A DNA stretch of 46,139 bases from Perkinsus marinus ATCC 50983 (GCF_000006405.1 NW_003205565.1:295931-342069), one strand, 5' to 3'; shown: positions 29,701-41,699, counted from the first letter of the stretch. Numbers and translations: made by a program. Notes: generated from the sequence alone by a model not told the origin.

Positions 29701-30637
29701 CACGTGAGTCTATGGCCCTCCCTTCTTCGGCCTCGTTGAAATCTATTTGTGGTGCAGGACGTGGTTTCAGGTTGCTGCAGAGCTCGGTATCGACAACTGC
29801 AAGGCTAATTTACGCCCACAGGACAAGCTAGACTTTGTGAGAGATTATCAGTCATCGGACCCGAAGGCGTTGCCTCTTACACATCCCAAAATGGGTGCAA
29901 AAATAGCACATCCCGTCATGATGGTTGGTGACGGCCTCAACGACGGCCCGGCCCTGGCCCTCGCAGCTGTCGGAGTCTCGTTTTCCAGCCCTTGTAAAGC
30001 TGTTTCAGAGAAGGCGGCTGACATAATCATCACGGACCCGAATCGCGGTCTATTCCTGCTTGGTCAAATTGCTCTACTCGGCTCACGCGTGCGCAATGTC
30101 GTTCGCGAGAATTTGACTATCGCTCTGTTCACGAAGGCGCTTGTCGTTATCGTTGGCGCTGCGGGGTATATCCCTCTATGGGTGTCCGTGGTGTCGGATG
30201 GGCTGTGCTTGTTCTTGGTCATGGCCAATGGTGCTCGTCCGCTGAGCTGGAGGCCGAATAACACGGCTATAATGGACAAATTTGCTGAGGAGGCGACGGC
30301 AGTTCGGTCTTCAGCTGTGGCGAAATCTCCTACGAGAAAGACTCTTCACTCGCCCCGATATGGGGAGCCGGGCTTCAGCTCTGTACAAATGTGCAAGAAG
30401 CAATGCTGCAATAGCTCGAAGAAGACACCGTCCACGGATGCTTGCAAAGCGGGATGCTGTAGCGGCCAGAAAAGGACAGTGTCGTCCGAAATGCGCCAAC
30501 CCCAGCCTGTAAATAGAGACCGAGGCCTCGAAGAAAAGTCAGGGCGATCCTCTTGTATCGTTCAATTGCCTGACTCTGCAGCTGAACTAGCCACCGAATC
30601 CTGTTGTTGCGTCGATGCTCAAGCCGGATCGAAGTGA
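26783..30637 (+). CDS. P1B-type heavy-metal ATPase (Zn2+/Cd2+ class)
   Basis: Membrane pump predicted to export or sequester zinc or cadmium. Exon 1 (from ATG 26,783) encodes an HMA-like domain where the usual CxxC reads NLCCALEA. Further on: membrane segments, the actuator motif [12 protein letters not shown], the junction [16 protein letters not shown] restored by a GTGGGC...GTAG intron, the metal-site helix [16 protein letters not shown] (CPC), phosphorylation motif [10 protein letters not shown] (about 28,970), the HP motif [12 protein letters not shown], the hinge [16 protein letters not shown], and a final membrane pair. The C-terminal tail has Cys pairs ([29 protein letters not shown]), as in zinc/cadmium pumps of plants. 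Intron 1 runs from about 26,970 to past 27,500 and holds a MITE; the last exon (about 29,822-30,637) is the longest. The gene looks intact; the CPC motif fits Zn/Cd or Cu, and the Cys tail favours Zn/Cd. Confidence 0.87.
27055..27164. mobile_element. MITE-like element, best copy
   Basis: 110 bp with perfect 12-bp terminal inverted repeats: GGAGTTTCACCC at 27,055-27,066 and GGGTGAAACTCC at 27,153-27,164. The core holds the palindrome CGCGAATATCGCG. No clear target duplication. It lies in intron 1 of the P1B ATPase gene. Confidence 0.75.
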
Positions 30638-31423
30638 GCGAGGAACTTCGCTAGCAGTCTAAAGAGGCGCGGCTGTTCCCGAACGAAGAGGAATGGAGAA
30701 AAAAACTCGCTTGTACAAGCTATGACAAAGGCAGAGTTCTCGATGAATTCAAAGATCATCGGTCATCTGTCAATCACGTTTGGTTGCTGATTGAGATCGA
30801 GAGCCATATGCAAATTTCGTACTGATATCCAGTTTAATGGTTCCATTTTTCCTATGGCAGCGTTGTTGCGTTATGCCTATGTCTAGAGTAGCACGAAGTC
30901 GTTTGAATACAGATTCTCAATTGAGGTTCCCTCGATAGAATTTTCGGTTGCGTTCACCACGATGGGCAGTGTACATATACACTCCTCAAAAGTGAGCTGA
31001 CTTGAGGAGTTATTCATAAGTTGTGAATCATAACGGAGTCGCGCATGCAGTTCAACCGGCCAACGTACATGAAAAAGACTGCAACGCCATTCCATTGGTT
31101 TGGCGTTGGAGCGAGTTTCAGCTGACATGGTTATACATAGTGATGTAAATGGGTTGTACAATCGGTGTGTGATGATAAACCACTTGCTTCACTCAACTAA
31201 TGCCGATGCGAAACTCAAACTACAATCCGGGCAGAAGCACGTGCAAATTTTACGTGGGCAGCTACGGGAAAAAATCTTAAATTAATGTACCCAATGATGA
31301 GAGAAATGAATCAAAAGTTACAATGGTACCACAACGTCGCTCTGGCGAAATGGAGAGATGGAAGTGGCGTATTTGATTTCAAACAACTCGGTACAGTAAC
31401 ACACAATGCGCCAAATATTTGAT
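30638..31423. other. Spacer between convergent genes
   Basis: 3' regions of the P1B ATPase (plus) and the DNA polymerase (minus). Contains a small hairpin, ACTCCTCAA / TTGAGGAGT, near 30,980-31,010. No gene seen. Confidence 0.4.
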
Positions 31424-34400
31424 TCAGGGTTTGGCATCAGACCAATTCGTGCCAGTAGCAATATCAACATCAAGGTTAATCAACATCCGGTAGTCAGGCT
31501 TGATATCGGCAAAGGGATGCTCCATGAGGTCTCGCACGATGGGAACTGCGTCGGTGGCATTCTCTGCGGGTCCTTCGAGGATCACTTCATCATGTACCTA
31601 CGGCATCGTTCAGGATGCTGATTGGAATCGCCCATTTCTCACCTGCATCACTATCTTGAACCCCATGCGCCGTAGTCTCTCGTCTCGATCGACGCGAAGC
31701 ATGGCCATCATGGCGATGTCGGCCGCCGACCCTTGGATGACGAAATTCACCGCTGCACGCTCTGACCTTCCCGAGTATCTGACGGGTACAGCTGATTCCA
31801 TGGGCTGGAAAGATGCGCCACCAAAACACTCTACTTCCGGAGCCTATGCTTGATATGTGGGAATCTTCGGTGGCGTCCGAGTACGGAAGTCGCGTGCTGC
31901 GTATCGCGGGCTTGCTGAATGATCTGCCCAGAAACCTCGAGGACTCCCCAGAACGATCCAACGGACCTCTGCCTTCCATCGCTCGACTCCCTTCTTAGAG
32001 TTGTTCCATCTCGTGAACATGTCTCTAATGTCAGTGACAGGCAGGTCCATCTCTTCAGCTAATGTCCTTTCAGTCTTCCCGTAAGCAATAGAAAAGTTCA
32101 TCACCTGAATTCTAAAGGATCGCAGTGGAGAGTCTTAAGCGATCCTGGTCCAACCTTGGCCTGCTGCCGCTGAGTCGAGAACTTGGTTTTCACACTGGGT
32201 ATGCCCGGATGCGCTTCAGCGTCGTCAATAACGACCTGCACAGTGGCTCTCCTATCTATTCGCGAGTGTAGGCGTCCTACAGATCCATTGGCAACGGCCT
32301 CTGCTACTTCTGGGAAGAGGTCCACTGCGCACTGTGAATGGATATCCCCGCCCTGATTCAGTTGTCTTATCATGGATTCACATCTCGACATGTGTGCCAA
32401 TATGCGGAGCTCGAGTTGCGAGTAGTCTCCGACGATGAGCGTATTTCCGGGGCGAGCGCTGAATGCCTTCCGGATGGAATAGAGGTCGTTGTGAGCACTT
32501 GGAGGGTTCTGCAAGTTCGGCTTGCGACAGCAAAGTCGACCTGAGAGAGTAATCCCGTCAGCTCGGATGCCCGAGTTTCTCAATGTAACAAATCTTGCAG
32601 TGACATCCGATCCATCTCACCCGTGGTCGTGTCTAGCGCCAGACTAGGGTGGATCCTCCCGAACCCATCCTCATCGTATTTTATACGCTCTATCAACGGC
32701 GATAGGACCGAGGTGATTGCCGCGGATATCCTGATACTCCGTTGTAGATGCCACAGTAGCCTGCACACCTAACAAGACCACCAGAGTTAGCACGCTTATC
32801 TGTATCGGACTCGTACGCTTGCTGCATGTTCATGGCCACGTACAGGCTCTAGCTGCTGGTAAGCAACGCCATAATTACCTTCGTGAGGTTCACCAGCGAA
32901 AGCTCTCAGAATAGCTGACTCGACCTGTCAGAGCGGGAACTTGCTGAACCGCCCATCATCCCGAATACTGGACGGCAAGAGCCGGGAGCTCACCTTAGGC
33001 CAGCCACTGGGGGCGTAGTTGCTCAACCGTTCACGGCCATAAAGATAGGCTATAGGCTGGAGACCAAGCCCCTTCACGATGAATCGATGCTTGGACGATG
33101 GGGCAGTGGGGAACTCCATGAAAGGCTGTATCCATTCTGCCTCCTCTCCGGCTCGCACTCTACGGGCGACCCATCGCAGATGGTCCGGCTCGTCAGGGTT
33201 CCCGAAGAGGAGCTGTCGTATTTGCTTGGCTGATCTCGGGTTAATGAACTCTGCCTGGGGATTCAACGGCTGACCCCGGCGATCTGACCACAAAACCAAT
33301 TCGCCGCTAGCAATTGTGGATATTGGCAGAAAAATGACAAGCAGATCGACGGCAGAAAGAAACTATTACTATTCGAGAATACTTCCACGTACCTTTCAGC
33401 GACTGCGCTATCGTCCGAAAGGCATCTTTATGCCGTTGGAGGTCCGCCTGAGCTGCCGTTAACTGTTGGATTAGATACTCCCTGTTAGCGCCAAAGCCTC
33501 GCCTCTCGATCTCTACTAGGAGCTCAGTGAAAGGGCGATAGAATTTCACCGCAAAATCGGACATCGACAAACCTGTGTATCTGCCAATCCAACAGGTGAG
33601 GCGCACAAAAAGCCGTTCACAGCGATGACAAAACTTATGAATATTGAAGGTGCAGTCGCAAGATTATTCCCGAGCTCGACTGGCTATACTCGATTCGACG
33701 CAAGTATGCCTAGGCTCAGTCCTCGGTAAACGATAGTAGGACTTAGCGTCACATATACTGCTCTAGTCCGGGCATAGTGTAATGCCGCATACACGCGAGA
33801 TTTTCATGATGAAATGCTCACGTTTCTGGGTCGTTCATTCCGTTGAATGTTGTTGTTCCATGGCGAATCTTCTCGCGAATAGGCTGCCAGTGCAACTCAG
33901 TACACCACTCTTGGCCTCGCAAGGTGTCAGTGAGACGCTAAGAGAAGACGACAGGTCAGAGCACATCCCCATAAGACCGATCAAGACATCTTACACGGTA
34001 GAGCATAAACGTGAAATACGCGTCATCAGCAGCATACTTCAACCATTCTCCGAACTTCTCCTCGCTGCAATGGGCTTCCAAACCTCCAATACCGAGTCTG
34101 CCTGCGAACCTGTATAGGCAATTTTCAGATTCACCGTCGCTGACACCAACTACTTCTCTTTGAACGACGGTGGTTCTTTCGGCGCGATGCCAAACAGACT
34201 GACAAGTCGTTTGAGCTGATAGCCCTTCCCAGGACCCGAATGTTGTTCACAATCTGGACGAGCGCAGATGACGATCATAGTATGTGGTGACGCGACCCAC
34301 CGACAGACAGTGGCTCAAGCGTAGCCGAGTCACCGTTGAGAGGCGTGCTGAAGATATCTCCCCCCTCATCGATGAGAGCCTCCTTAGTAGTCGAGGTCTT

Positions 34401-35885
34401 GCTCTTTCGCAGCAATAGTGGTGGTTTCTCTGGCTGAACCTATAGTGGGCCAGAACTCTGCTGATTCCATCGAACCAGTGTAAGAAACACTTCACTTTGA
34501 GAGACCGCTTGCTATCATTCGCGCCGTCATAGCCTCTTTAACAGTACGCACGACACTCTCACCTGATCTTCCCAGCTACTGAGACTGGAATCGAAGAGCC
34601 GCGCGAGGTATCTAGTGTCGGCCTCCAGACCCCGCACTGTTATACCATGCCCGTATAAGACATGCGCATCAGCAGCGAAGTTATGAAAGATCTTCCTCCT
34701 GAAGTGACAGTCGCTCTGATAACTACAGCAGCATTCTATCAGAGGGCTCAGGCGGAGGTAGATAATCAACGAGCAATAAAGCAGTCACACTCACTAGAGC
34801 TTACTTGGCAGGATTTTCAAAGTACGATCTGAACAGGTCTAGAACATGCCTGCTAGGCCCCTTGCAGTCCACGAAGAGCAACGGGCCAGAGCCAAAATCG
34901 AGCTTGCCACCTCCGAAAGCAGTCAAGCACAGTAACTACACGATGCTGAGCTTCCTATGATATCTTTCATGGAACCCTACCTCCCCCGAGCTGTGCGCAG
35001 GAGTGTTCCTCGTCAATTCCACATTCCAGAATTCCGTGTCCCACGCTACTGGGCCCCGGTGCGCCTCCAGAGCTCGTATCTGTCACTATCGCGTTCAACG
35101 ATAGTATCAACTCCCATACTCTACCGCTCTCATTGCTTGCTCCTCATTACATACTAATGTGATACCCCTGGGCGGCGAGTAGCTCATGCGGAAGTCAGTT
35201 TCCTGATCAATCTGGAAGACCTTGTCATAAGGAATCTCTCAGGAGTAACCAACCATACTTTCGCTAGTCTCTTGGCGAAGGCGTCGGCCCTAACACGTGT
35301 TGCCTTCTCTTCCTTTTCCGGAAGGAGAGGGGTCTCGTCTGCCTTCTCAGAGTGTACGTCACCACCAGTCAATATTGACACAGGTTGATGGTGTAGTATC
35401 TACGCAGGAGACCAAACATCGCCTGGTCAGAAATCATAGGATGGAGTAGAAGCTGGCATTTAGAAACAATATAGAGTCATAGTTCTTATATGTTCGTAAT
35501 GACCGTTACTGGCCAAGCCTCCAGCCGATTGTCCCATATGATGCATCAATGCAAACAACCTCATCCTGTCCAGGAAGAGTCAATCGTCATCATGAGAAAA
35601 GCCAGCCAAAATACCGTATGATTACAGCAACAAGGCGAGGCTATTCCACACAGCGATAGAGCAATTCGTCTGCAAGTGCCCTCCCTAGAGCTACCCTATT
35701 ACCACCTCTCTATCGGTCAGTGCTGGCCGCGGCATCAGAGCCGGCAAGTACTTCAGGACGTCCTCTCTCTGCACGGCTGGAGAGGCCGAGCCGAACCACT
35801 GCTTTGAACCGAGCATACCTAGGCGGTGACAGCTCGTCAGAGACCGCAGTACCGGTACTGCGTATCGCAGCCGGTTTAGAGCCAT
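31424..35885 (-). CDS. Family A DNA polymerase with 3'-5' exonuclease, organellar type
   Basis: Replicative or repair polymerase resembling plant and protist organellar polymerases. A likely targeting peptide opens it: MALNRLRYAVPVLRSLTSCH, rich in Arg and Ser with almost no acidic residues (ATG 35,885). Exonuclease: motif I AWDTE (near 35,040), motif II HNFAADAHVLYGHGI with DTRYLARLFDSS (near 34,600-34,690), motif III YAADDAYFTF (near 34,050). Polymerase: ELLVEIERRGFGANREYL, NPRSAKQIRQLLFG, LQNPPSAHNDLYSIRKAF, motif A VGDYSQLELRILAHMS, motif B region NFSIAYGKTERTLAEE and FVIQGSAADIAMMAM, motif C VHDEVILEGP after a 44-nt-scale intron. The C terminus is IATGTNWSDAKP, stop at 31,424. There are many short introns and no 5'-3' exonuclease domain. 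Targeting to mitochondrion or relict plastid is inference. Confidence 0.86.
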
Positions 35886-35995
35886 ATGGTGCGATCCCCA
35901 CTGGAGGGGCTGGACCCACATTACTCGCTGAATGAATGATACTCCCGAGATGAATTCATATAACTCAACAACACATTTGGGAAGCACTTCATTTG

Positions 35996-36265
35996 CTCTT
36001 ATGTCTCACGATGAATCCTGACTTTCCTTCCAAGAAGGTGAGATCTCGGGAGAATAGGGGACCGTCCAGGAGTTTGAAAGCTAACGTCTCGTGCTCCTCA
36101 ACTGCAAGAATAGTCCCGACCAAGTTGTAGAGTAGAAGAATTGTTCCGCGTAAGAACGCAAAAACGATATTGTGAGCCTTCTGCTCTATTGTGAACCCAC
36201 ACCTCCTGATCGTTATAGGAGTCGATGTAGCTAGATGATCAATATAAGCGTGCAGTGATCATTCC
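35996..36265 (-). CDS. Possible exon of an unrecognised gene upstream of the polymerase
   Basis: About 85 open codons without an ATG that read like protein: CGFTIEQKAHNIVFAFLRGT, a hydrophobic stretch LLLYNLVGTILAVEEH, then DGPLFSRDLTFLEGKSGFIV and a stop at 35,996. It would be the last exon of a gene running into the polymerase start 110 bp further on. Upstream exons are not resolved, though MVSVGIALQAMNNKN near 36,370 is a candidate. Confidence 0.3.
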
Positions 36266-36674
36266 CTTGAGAGCTCTGAGTTTTTCAGTGCTCACCTCCG
36301 GATGGCTCGAATCGACTCAGCCACTGTTCTTGTTATTCATAGCTTGGAGGGCAATACCCACTGAAACCATCCCCAGTATAGGCTAGCTCATTCAGTTCCA
36401 TACGTTAACTTGGTTGAGATCCCTTGCTAAAACCACATACACCCCTCCACATATTCTTAGCATATCCGGTTTTTGTGCATTCGGGTTGTGGTGGCTGTGC
36501 ACTCAGGAATGAGCGTTCCATAGGAGCAAATTTACACAAAAAGTTGACCCCTGATTCCTACATTGAGTTCACTAGTTTGGACTTACAGTCACCAGCTGAT
36601 AGACTGGAGCCTACGAATGCCACATTCATCTCTCTACAGAGCGCCTCACGTTATTCAGCGCAGCATGGCCAGCA

Positions 36675-36804
36675 ACATGTGTCGGTGACAACATCGAAAG
36701 TTTGAGGAAATTTTGGGGATTTTTGTAAGCTTCTCGCATATTAGTGAAGAAAATCCTGAGCTCAGCTGAGGAGAGCCGACAAATCATCCAACTCTGCTTC
36801 CACA
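36675..36804 (+). repeat. Introner-like repeat, copy C
   Basis: Starts ATGTGTCGGTGACAACATCG, continues AGTTTGAGGAAATTTTGG, CTGAGCTCAGCTGAGGA, and ends CATCCAACTCTGCTTCCACAG, the same order as copies A, B and D. It does not lie in a gene I can recognise. Confidence 0.5.
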
Positions 36805-37068
36805 GGTGGAGAACAAATGGCTCACCTACTACAGACCCTTTCTATTGACCGCCTTCGACACCTAGATTGATTCGAACTATTATAGGCCTGGAGAAACTAC
36901 AGCATTAAGTCCTCCTCTCTCCCGAATCAGTTCATTAAACACTACTCGATAACTAACAGTCAATGGTAAGAAGCTGGTCTGGTTGAAAAAACAAACAGTG
37001 CTACTAAGTGGCTAAGCAAGATGCCTCAACAGCAGTAGCGATCAACGGACTTGAGAGCCACTATAGTT

Positions 37069-38085
37069 TTACTCCCAAGTACAACGGAAAGTGGAGAACA
37101 CCATTTTTTTCTCATCCGGGTCAGAGTGTGCAGTGTGGAACAGCAGGCCAGAATCGATACTGAGATGAGAAGGTATATTGATCTTCAAGGTTGGATCTCC
37201 CCTAACGACGAACCACTGGCCGTCGCGAAACTCAATGAGAACCAGGGATACCATCTCCGCCCCGCATGGACATGACACCATCAGCATCAACTCGGGGGCG
37301 AGTAGGCAAATGTGCGATATGCATTGTAGAAGCGGACGAGCTACTGGGATTGCACTCCAAGATTCATCCTGTTCGATCGAGCAGGAATGACCACTCAAAC
37401 GGAGGCTCGCCTGCAAGAGGTCATTTCCTACCCTCACTGTGAAGGCGAAGACGTTGCTGCTTTCTTCGCTCACAACAAAGTCATACAAGTGTCTGCAGGT
37501 AGCCGCTATTCTTGATGTCAACAGAGGTAGTAGATGACTGCACTTCCGCTTCTCATCGATGTCAAGCAGGGACAGAGCTATTCGTCCGTCCTCTAACAAG
37601 CCGCATATGAACACCCTCCCAGCGCACATGAACTCTTTAGTGTGGTTGAAGGGGATCTGGTCAATATCAATACGAACGACGGTGGTTTCAGGAAGTTCAG
37701 AGGCTAAATCGAGCAGGACGAGAAGATACCCATCGAAGTCGGTGACGTAAAGCCGATCTATTGATGGGTCGTAGTGATAGTAGCTGTCTACCCACATGGA
37801 GATCTCGAACTCGAACGATTCATCAGACTCTGCATCGCATACGAAAGCACGCCCATCCGGTCCCGAGGAAACTATCATGACGCGACCTCGTCGATGGAAG
37901 ATGTGTTCGAGTCGACCATCAACATCGGCGACTTTGGAAGCTAACTCAGTTAACTGGAGAGTTCTTAGTCGTGTGAAGCTCGAAATCTCCATAAGGAGCT
38001 CTTCGAACCGCCCGCTGAGATCCGCCTTTTCCCACAGTCTTTCCAACGCCGCAACGGTTAGCGAGAGTAAGTGGAGACGTTCCAT
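37069..38085 (-). CDS. Hypothetical protein, 338 aa, single exon
   Basis: Uninterrupted frame from ATG 38,085 to the stop at 37,069. The N terminus (about 70 residues) is helical (LTVAALERLWEKADLSGRFE, LQLTELASKVADVDGRL). The rest is made of short beta-like strands with repeated patterns of the kind VMIVSSGPDGRAFVCDAE, RLYVTDFDGYLLVLLDLA, RVFICGLLEDGRIALSLLD, which suggests a beta-propeller-like fold without WD signatures. No signal peptide or membrane segment. I do not recognise the family; it is the longest intronless host-type frame in a region where neighbours are all split. Confidence 0.7.
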   Translation of the reverse strand: MERLHLLSLTVAALERLWEKADLSGRFEELLMEISSFTRLRTLQLTELASKVADVDGRLEHIFHRRGRVMIVSSGPDGRAFVCDAESDESFEFEISMWVDSYYHYDPSIDRLYVTDFDGYLLVLLDLASELPETTVVRIDIDQIPFNHTKEFMCAGRVFICGLLEDGRIALSLLDIDEKRKCSHLLPLLTSRIAATCRHLYDFVVSEESSNVFAFTVRVGNDLLQASLRLSGHSCSIEQDESWSAIPVARPLLQCISHICLLAPELMLMVSCPCGAEMVSLVLIEFRDGQWFVVRGDPTLKINIPSHLSIDSGLLFHTAHSDPDEKKMVFSTFRCTWE

Positions 38086-38497
38086 GAGAATTTAAAAGAC
38101 TACGGAAAAAGGAGCTCCAACTCGAGCGGGGGGGGCATGTGCGTCACGCGTGAGAGACCGTCACGCGGGAGTCACCCTCAACAAGGCATACTGCACAGGG
38201 CGTCACCCCAGAGAATATAATACTATGAACACGTTATGAAGACGGCGGAGGATTGGAGCTCAACTTCTGGCATGAAAATCAACAATACAATGAACCTTCC
38301 ACATTTGGCATCGTCAATTCTCACAGAAATCATGGCAGGGAAAATATTGGAGGGGAAACCAGGCATACTCGCGAGGGTTGAGTATACAACAAACACAGTA
38401 CTACAGGTAGATAGAAAGCATAGGAAGCATCGTAGGAACACTATAAATCGATTTCCAAGAATACAGGCGACTTGAGTTTACCATTCACTTGTCTTCA

Positions 38498-40745
38498 TTA
38501 GCGCCTCGAGCTGAGCATCACAGCCTCCGCCTTTTCACGCCAAGCGATAGCAGCATTCAACTCCTGTCGAACGACACCGACTAGCTTAGCACTGAGAGGG
38601 TCTTTGTCGGCTTCCATTGCAGGAATGTCCACCTGCCAGGAACACGAATCCAGTGGCAGATGAGTAGACATGCATACCGAGGCAAGACTCCGGGTGATCT
38701 CCTCCACTCTCTCTTGAAGATTCGTAATAATCGTTCGGAGAGCCTGTACCCGGAGAAACAATCGCGGTCCAAGATAGAGCTCGCCTCACCCGTTCGTCTT
38801 GTGAACTCAGTTGCGAGGGGGGATGTTCCAATTCACCAGAGTCCCACGACTGCGCTTCACTTCCGGACCTACAGTGGTTAGTTTGGCAATCACAGCAGAA
38901 CGTGACGAGTCTAATAGCGAGGCTGCAACAACATATCATTTGAGGGAATCAACTTGAGCAAGTCGTAAGCTTTCATCGCCTTACACTGCAAAACGGCTGC
39001 ACTTCAACATCCGATGCCACTCAGAATCTAAGCCTGACAGTAGTGAGAAGAAACATTGAGGAATGACCAACCAAGGAGCGGGCTTGCCAACGCTCACCAA
39101 TCACGAAAGGAGCCTCACACTCTGAGGGCATGTCCTTGCCCATCCTCGCTGTTAAGTTCATCCGCATCGGGTACCTGAGAGCTCCAATGCCCTGTGAAAA
39201 TGAACTAAACTGTTCAGATCTCATCAAGAGTCATGTGCCACAACGTGCACCCGGACATACCCGAGCTCATTTCCTGGGATGGTGAAGCCACCGAAAACCA
39301 AGAACTGCAAGTTACTCTTCAAACCGTAGTCCATCGTGAGCTCTTCACCTGCCATGAGATGCCCAACTCGCAGTAGCTACAAAGCTGACCCTTGCGTATC
39401 GTCCGCCGAGCTCGAACCGAACAAGCCTGATGGTCACACTCAGGATTCTGAACAGAGGAGACGAAGACATAGACTACTGGGTTTGAGGCAATATATAAGT
39501 ATCGATTCCGCCACGTAGATCTGATGCACCGTATGCTTCAGACCCTTCACTTTTGCTGGACTTCCCGTATCAAGGCTGTTAAAAAACTGCAGGATGATGG
39601 AGCGTGTCTGGGAACTAGTGAAGTCAAGAACGTCTTCTTGATTCACTATTGAGTTTACCACCTGCCAACTGCTTCACCAAAAGTGAACTCGTAACGGTCT
39701 GAATTTCCCTCCCACAGTGACATTTTCCCATGAAAACTCAGAGATGGCTGAGACGCCAGTGTTGACCATTCCGACTCACTTGTAAGTTCCAATCGTCCAT
39801 CGCAGTGTTCACCAGTGACACACCCGGCAACAGCAATACTAAATCACGTTCAGCACCAGTGGCCTCCTTTACTCGCGCCACACCAGTACGGGAAAGGACG
39901 ATGCCCCACGCCCACCTAGTGGTGAGTGTACAGCAACGGCTCGCACTAGTCCCGCCCTACCGTGCTAAGGTTTCAACATGGAGTTGTGCTTCTGCTGACT
40001 CCATGCTTTCTATTCCGAACATAGTAGGCATCACAGTAGCAAAGCTACGACAAGTGACAAGAAACCTTTCCAACCTGCAAGGACCTACAATGCCGCTTTC
40101 AATCGGCACGTTTGAAACCTACCGACGAAGTTCGCCTCGCGCTGGTTCGAAAACAAGTGCACTCTGATTGGTGTTAAATCTCACGACAGAGTCGAAGCTG
40201 TCAGGAAAGGAGCTGAACCACTGCTTGAGCAATTCCTTATCCGTGACCCGAGACTTCCCCAGTCGATTATGCAACCAGCCTACACAACATCCAGTAGCCC
40301 TACTCGAAGAGCTCGCGCCAGCGAGCCAAGTGGCCCGACCTTTCGTCTCATTAGAGGACAGCGAGGTGACGTCGTACAACAGGCCAAGTCCCAAGCCGAT
40401 CCGCTGTACTTCAGGCGCAACCTGGGGACGACAGTTGCTTCACAACGGGGGTTTTCCATTATCACTTACTCTTTGTAGTCGCGACGTGCCAATCATAGAA
40501 GCGAGCGCAGTGGGAATATCTGAAAACCAATGGAAGCATTCTCAACAGTACTGTTCGTTGAGCTTACCGTCTTGCGAGTACCACGCTGTCCTTGGTATCC
40601 GCATCACGATATCGCCTTCCGCGAAAGTTTTCCGAGCAAATAAGCCTCGTTCGTTCCCACCAAGGCTCGGCGATGATCTCACCCTCGCGCCAACATACCC
40701 ACCAAACGTATCAGATTGCAGCGTTCTCAGCAACGCCTGTAACAA
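38498..40745 (-). CDS. SET domain lysine methyltransferase (SETD/LSMT-like)
   Basis: Belongs to the class with a split SET domain followed by a Rubisco-LSMT-type substrate-binding domain (SETD3, SETD6, LSMT). N-SET: LGGNERGLFARKTFAEGDIV and VMRIPRTAWYSQDG. Mid part: ATWLAGASSSSRATGCCVGW. Core: WAWGIVLSRTGVARVKEATG and LVLLLPGVSLVNTAMDDWN. C-SET: GEELTMDYGLKSNLQFLVFG then GFTIPGNELG, the S-adenosylmethionine and catalytic Tyr region. A C-terminal region includes LRYPMRMNLTARMGKDMPSE and a helical end (VEEITRSLASVCMSTHLPLD, LNAAIAWREKAEAVMLSSRR). Spliced from many exons with short introns. The 5' end is not settled: the frame at 40,745 follows an acceptor-like ACAG, so an upstream exon probably exists. 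The substrate cannot be told from sequence. Confidence 0.78.
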
Positions 40746-41004
40746 GACCTATTCATCAAGGCTAGGAGCCGACTTACCCTAGACGACTGGAGAGGGCCAC
40801 GAGTAAAATCATCAGCGATCCGACGCGCAGTTGCTGCACAAACACGATTTCAACACATCATAGGAATCGTCACAAGCCAATATATAGTAAAATCGCGTGA
40901 AGTATATATGGTACGTTGCCAAACTGTATAGTTGCCACCAGTTTTCGACGCGAATCTATGCCGAGCGAGCGTCAGCGTATGACATGAACATGTCGCACGA
41001 TGAG

Positions 41005-41343
41005 CTACCGATACAGCGGCCACTCAGGCAGAAGCAGACGTTTCTCACCATTGGTCCACCGCAATATTTCTTCACGCGAGACCTCATCATGATTCGGGCG
41101 GTTCCGAGCATCCGCGTCCACTGCATTCTCCCGCAGGTCGGCCCACCATGACCCCAATATAATACCAGCGGCGAGGACCATCATAGCAGCATATACCCTA
41201 CATGATGTGTGGGAAAGACCGTATGAAAATTCTGAAAATTTTTTGGGAAATTCTTCCGTTGGTTTCTGAAATTTTCTACCCGAATTCGCATATAAACTGT
41301 TATAATTAGTGAGGAAACTCTTGAGATCAGCCAAGGAAGACAA
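41005..41343 (-). CDS. Small single-pass membrane protein (partial model)
   Basis: The last about 65 residues are convincing: one membrane helix (VYAAMMVLAAGIILGSWW) followed by a charged tail (ADLRENAVDADARNRPNHDE) ending EKRLLLPEWPLYR. Such small one-helix proteins are common among respiratory-complex subunits, but I see no family signature. The upstream 45 codons of the open frame overlap introner-like copy D read in reverse, so they are probably intron. The first exon (perhaps MLSAL near 41,390) could not be joined in phase. Confidence 0.4.
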   Translation of the reverse strand: MSSLADLKSFLTNYNSLYANSGRKFQKPTEEFPKKFSEFSYGLSHTSCRVYAAMMVLAAGIILGSWWADLRENAVDADARNRPNHDEVSREEILRWTNGEKRLLLPEWPLYR

Positions 41344-41369
41344 TCAAATTTCCCAACACTGCGTCTGAC
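41203..41369 (+). repeat. Introner-like repeat, copy D
   Basis: Contains ATGATGTGTGGGAAAGACCG, TATGAAAATTCTGAAAATTT, TTAGTGAGGAAACTCTTGAG, ATCAGCCAAGGAAG and the end CCCAACACTGCGTCTGACAG. It lies antisense across the 5' part of the small membrane protein model. Confidence 0.5.
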
Positions 41370-41699
41370 AGTTTCGACCAGTGCACTCAGCATGTGGAGA
41401 TTACCATAGTCATTATCGCTCGCTACTGCACAATTTCAAACTATTTGCGCCTCATACAGTTATGTACACCAGTGCGAATGACCGAGGATAAAAAATAAAG
41501 AAAACACTGACGTTTCTCATCGTTGTCGCTTTGAAGCTTCCAACCCTCTCGAAACTCACCGCCAATTAACCCAACGTGCGCTACTGAAGCCCTTTTTTCG
41601 CCCTCCGTTGTGGCGAGTAGCTGCGGCCATGGAAAAATCTATCAGATAGTGAAGGAGTCGCACTATAACGAGACTAAGGGTATGCACTAACAACTCAAC

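Noticed and set aside
39805-40782. Long plus-strand frames opposite the SET gene
   Set aside because: Shadows of the minus-strand SET exons, which carry clear family motifs.
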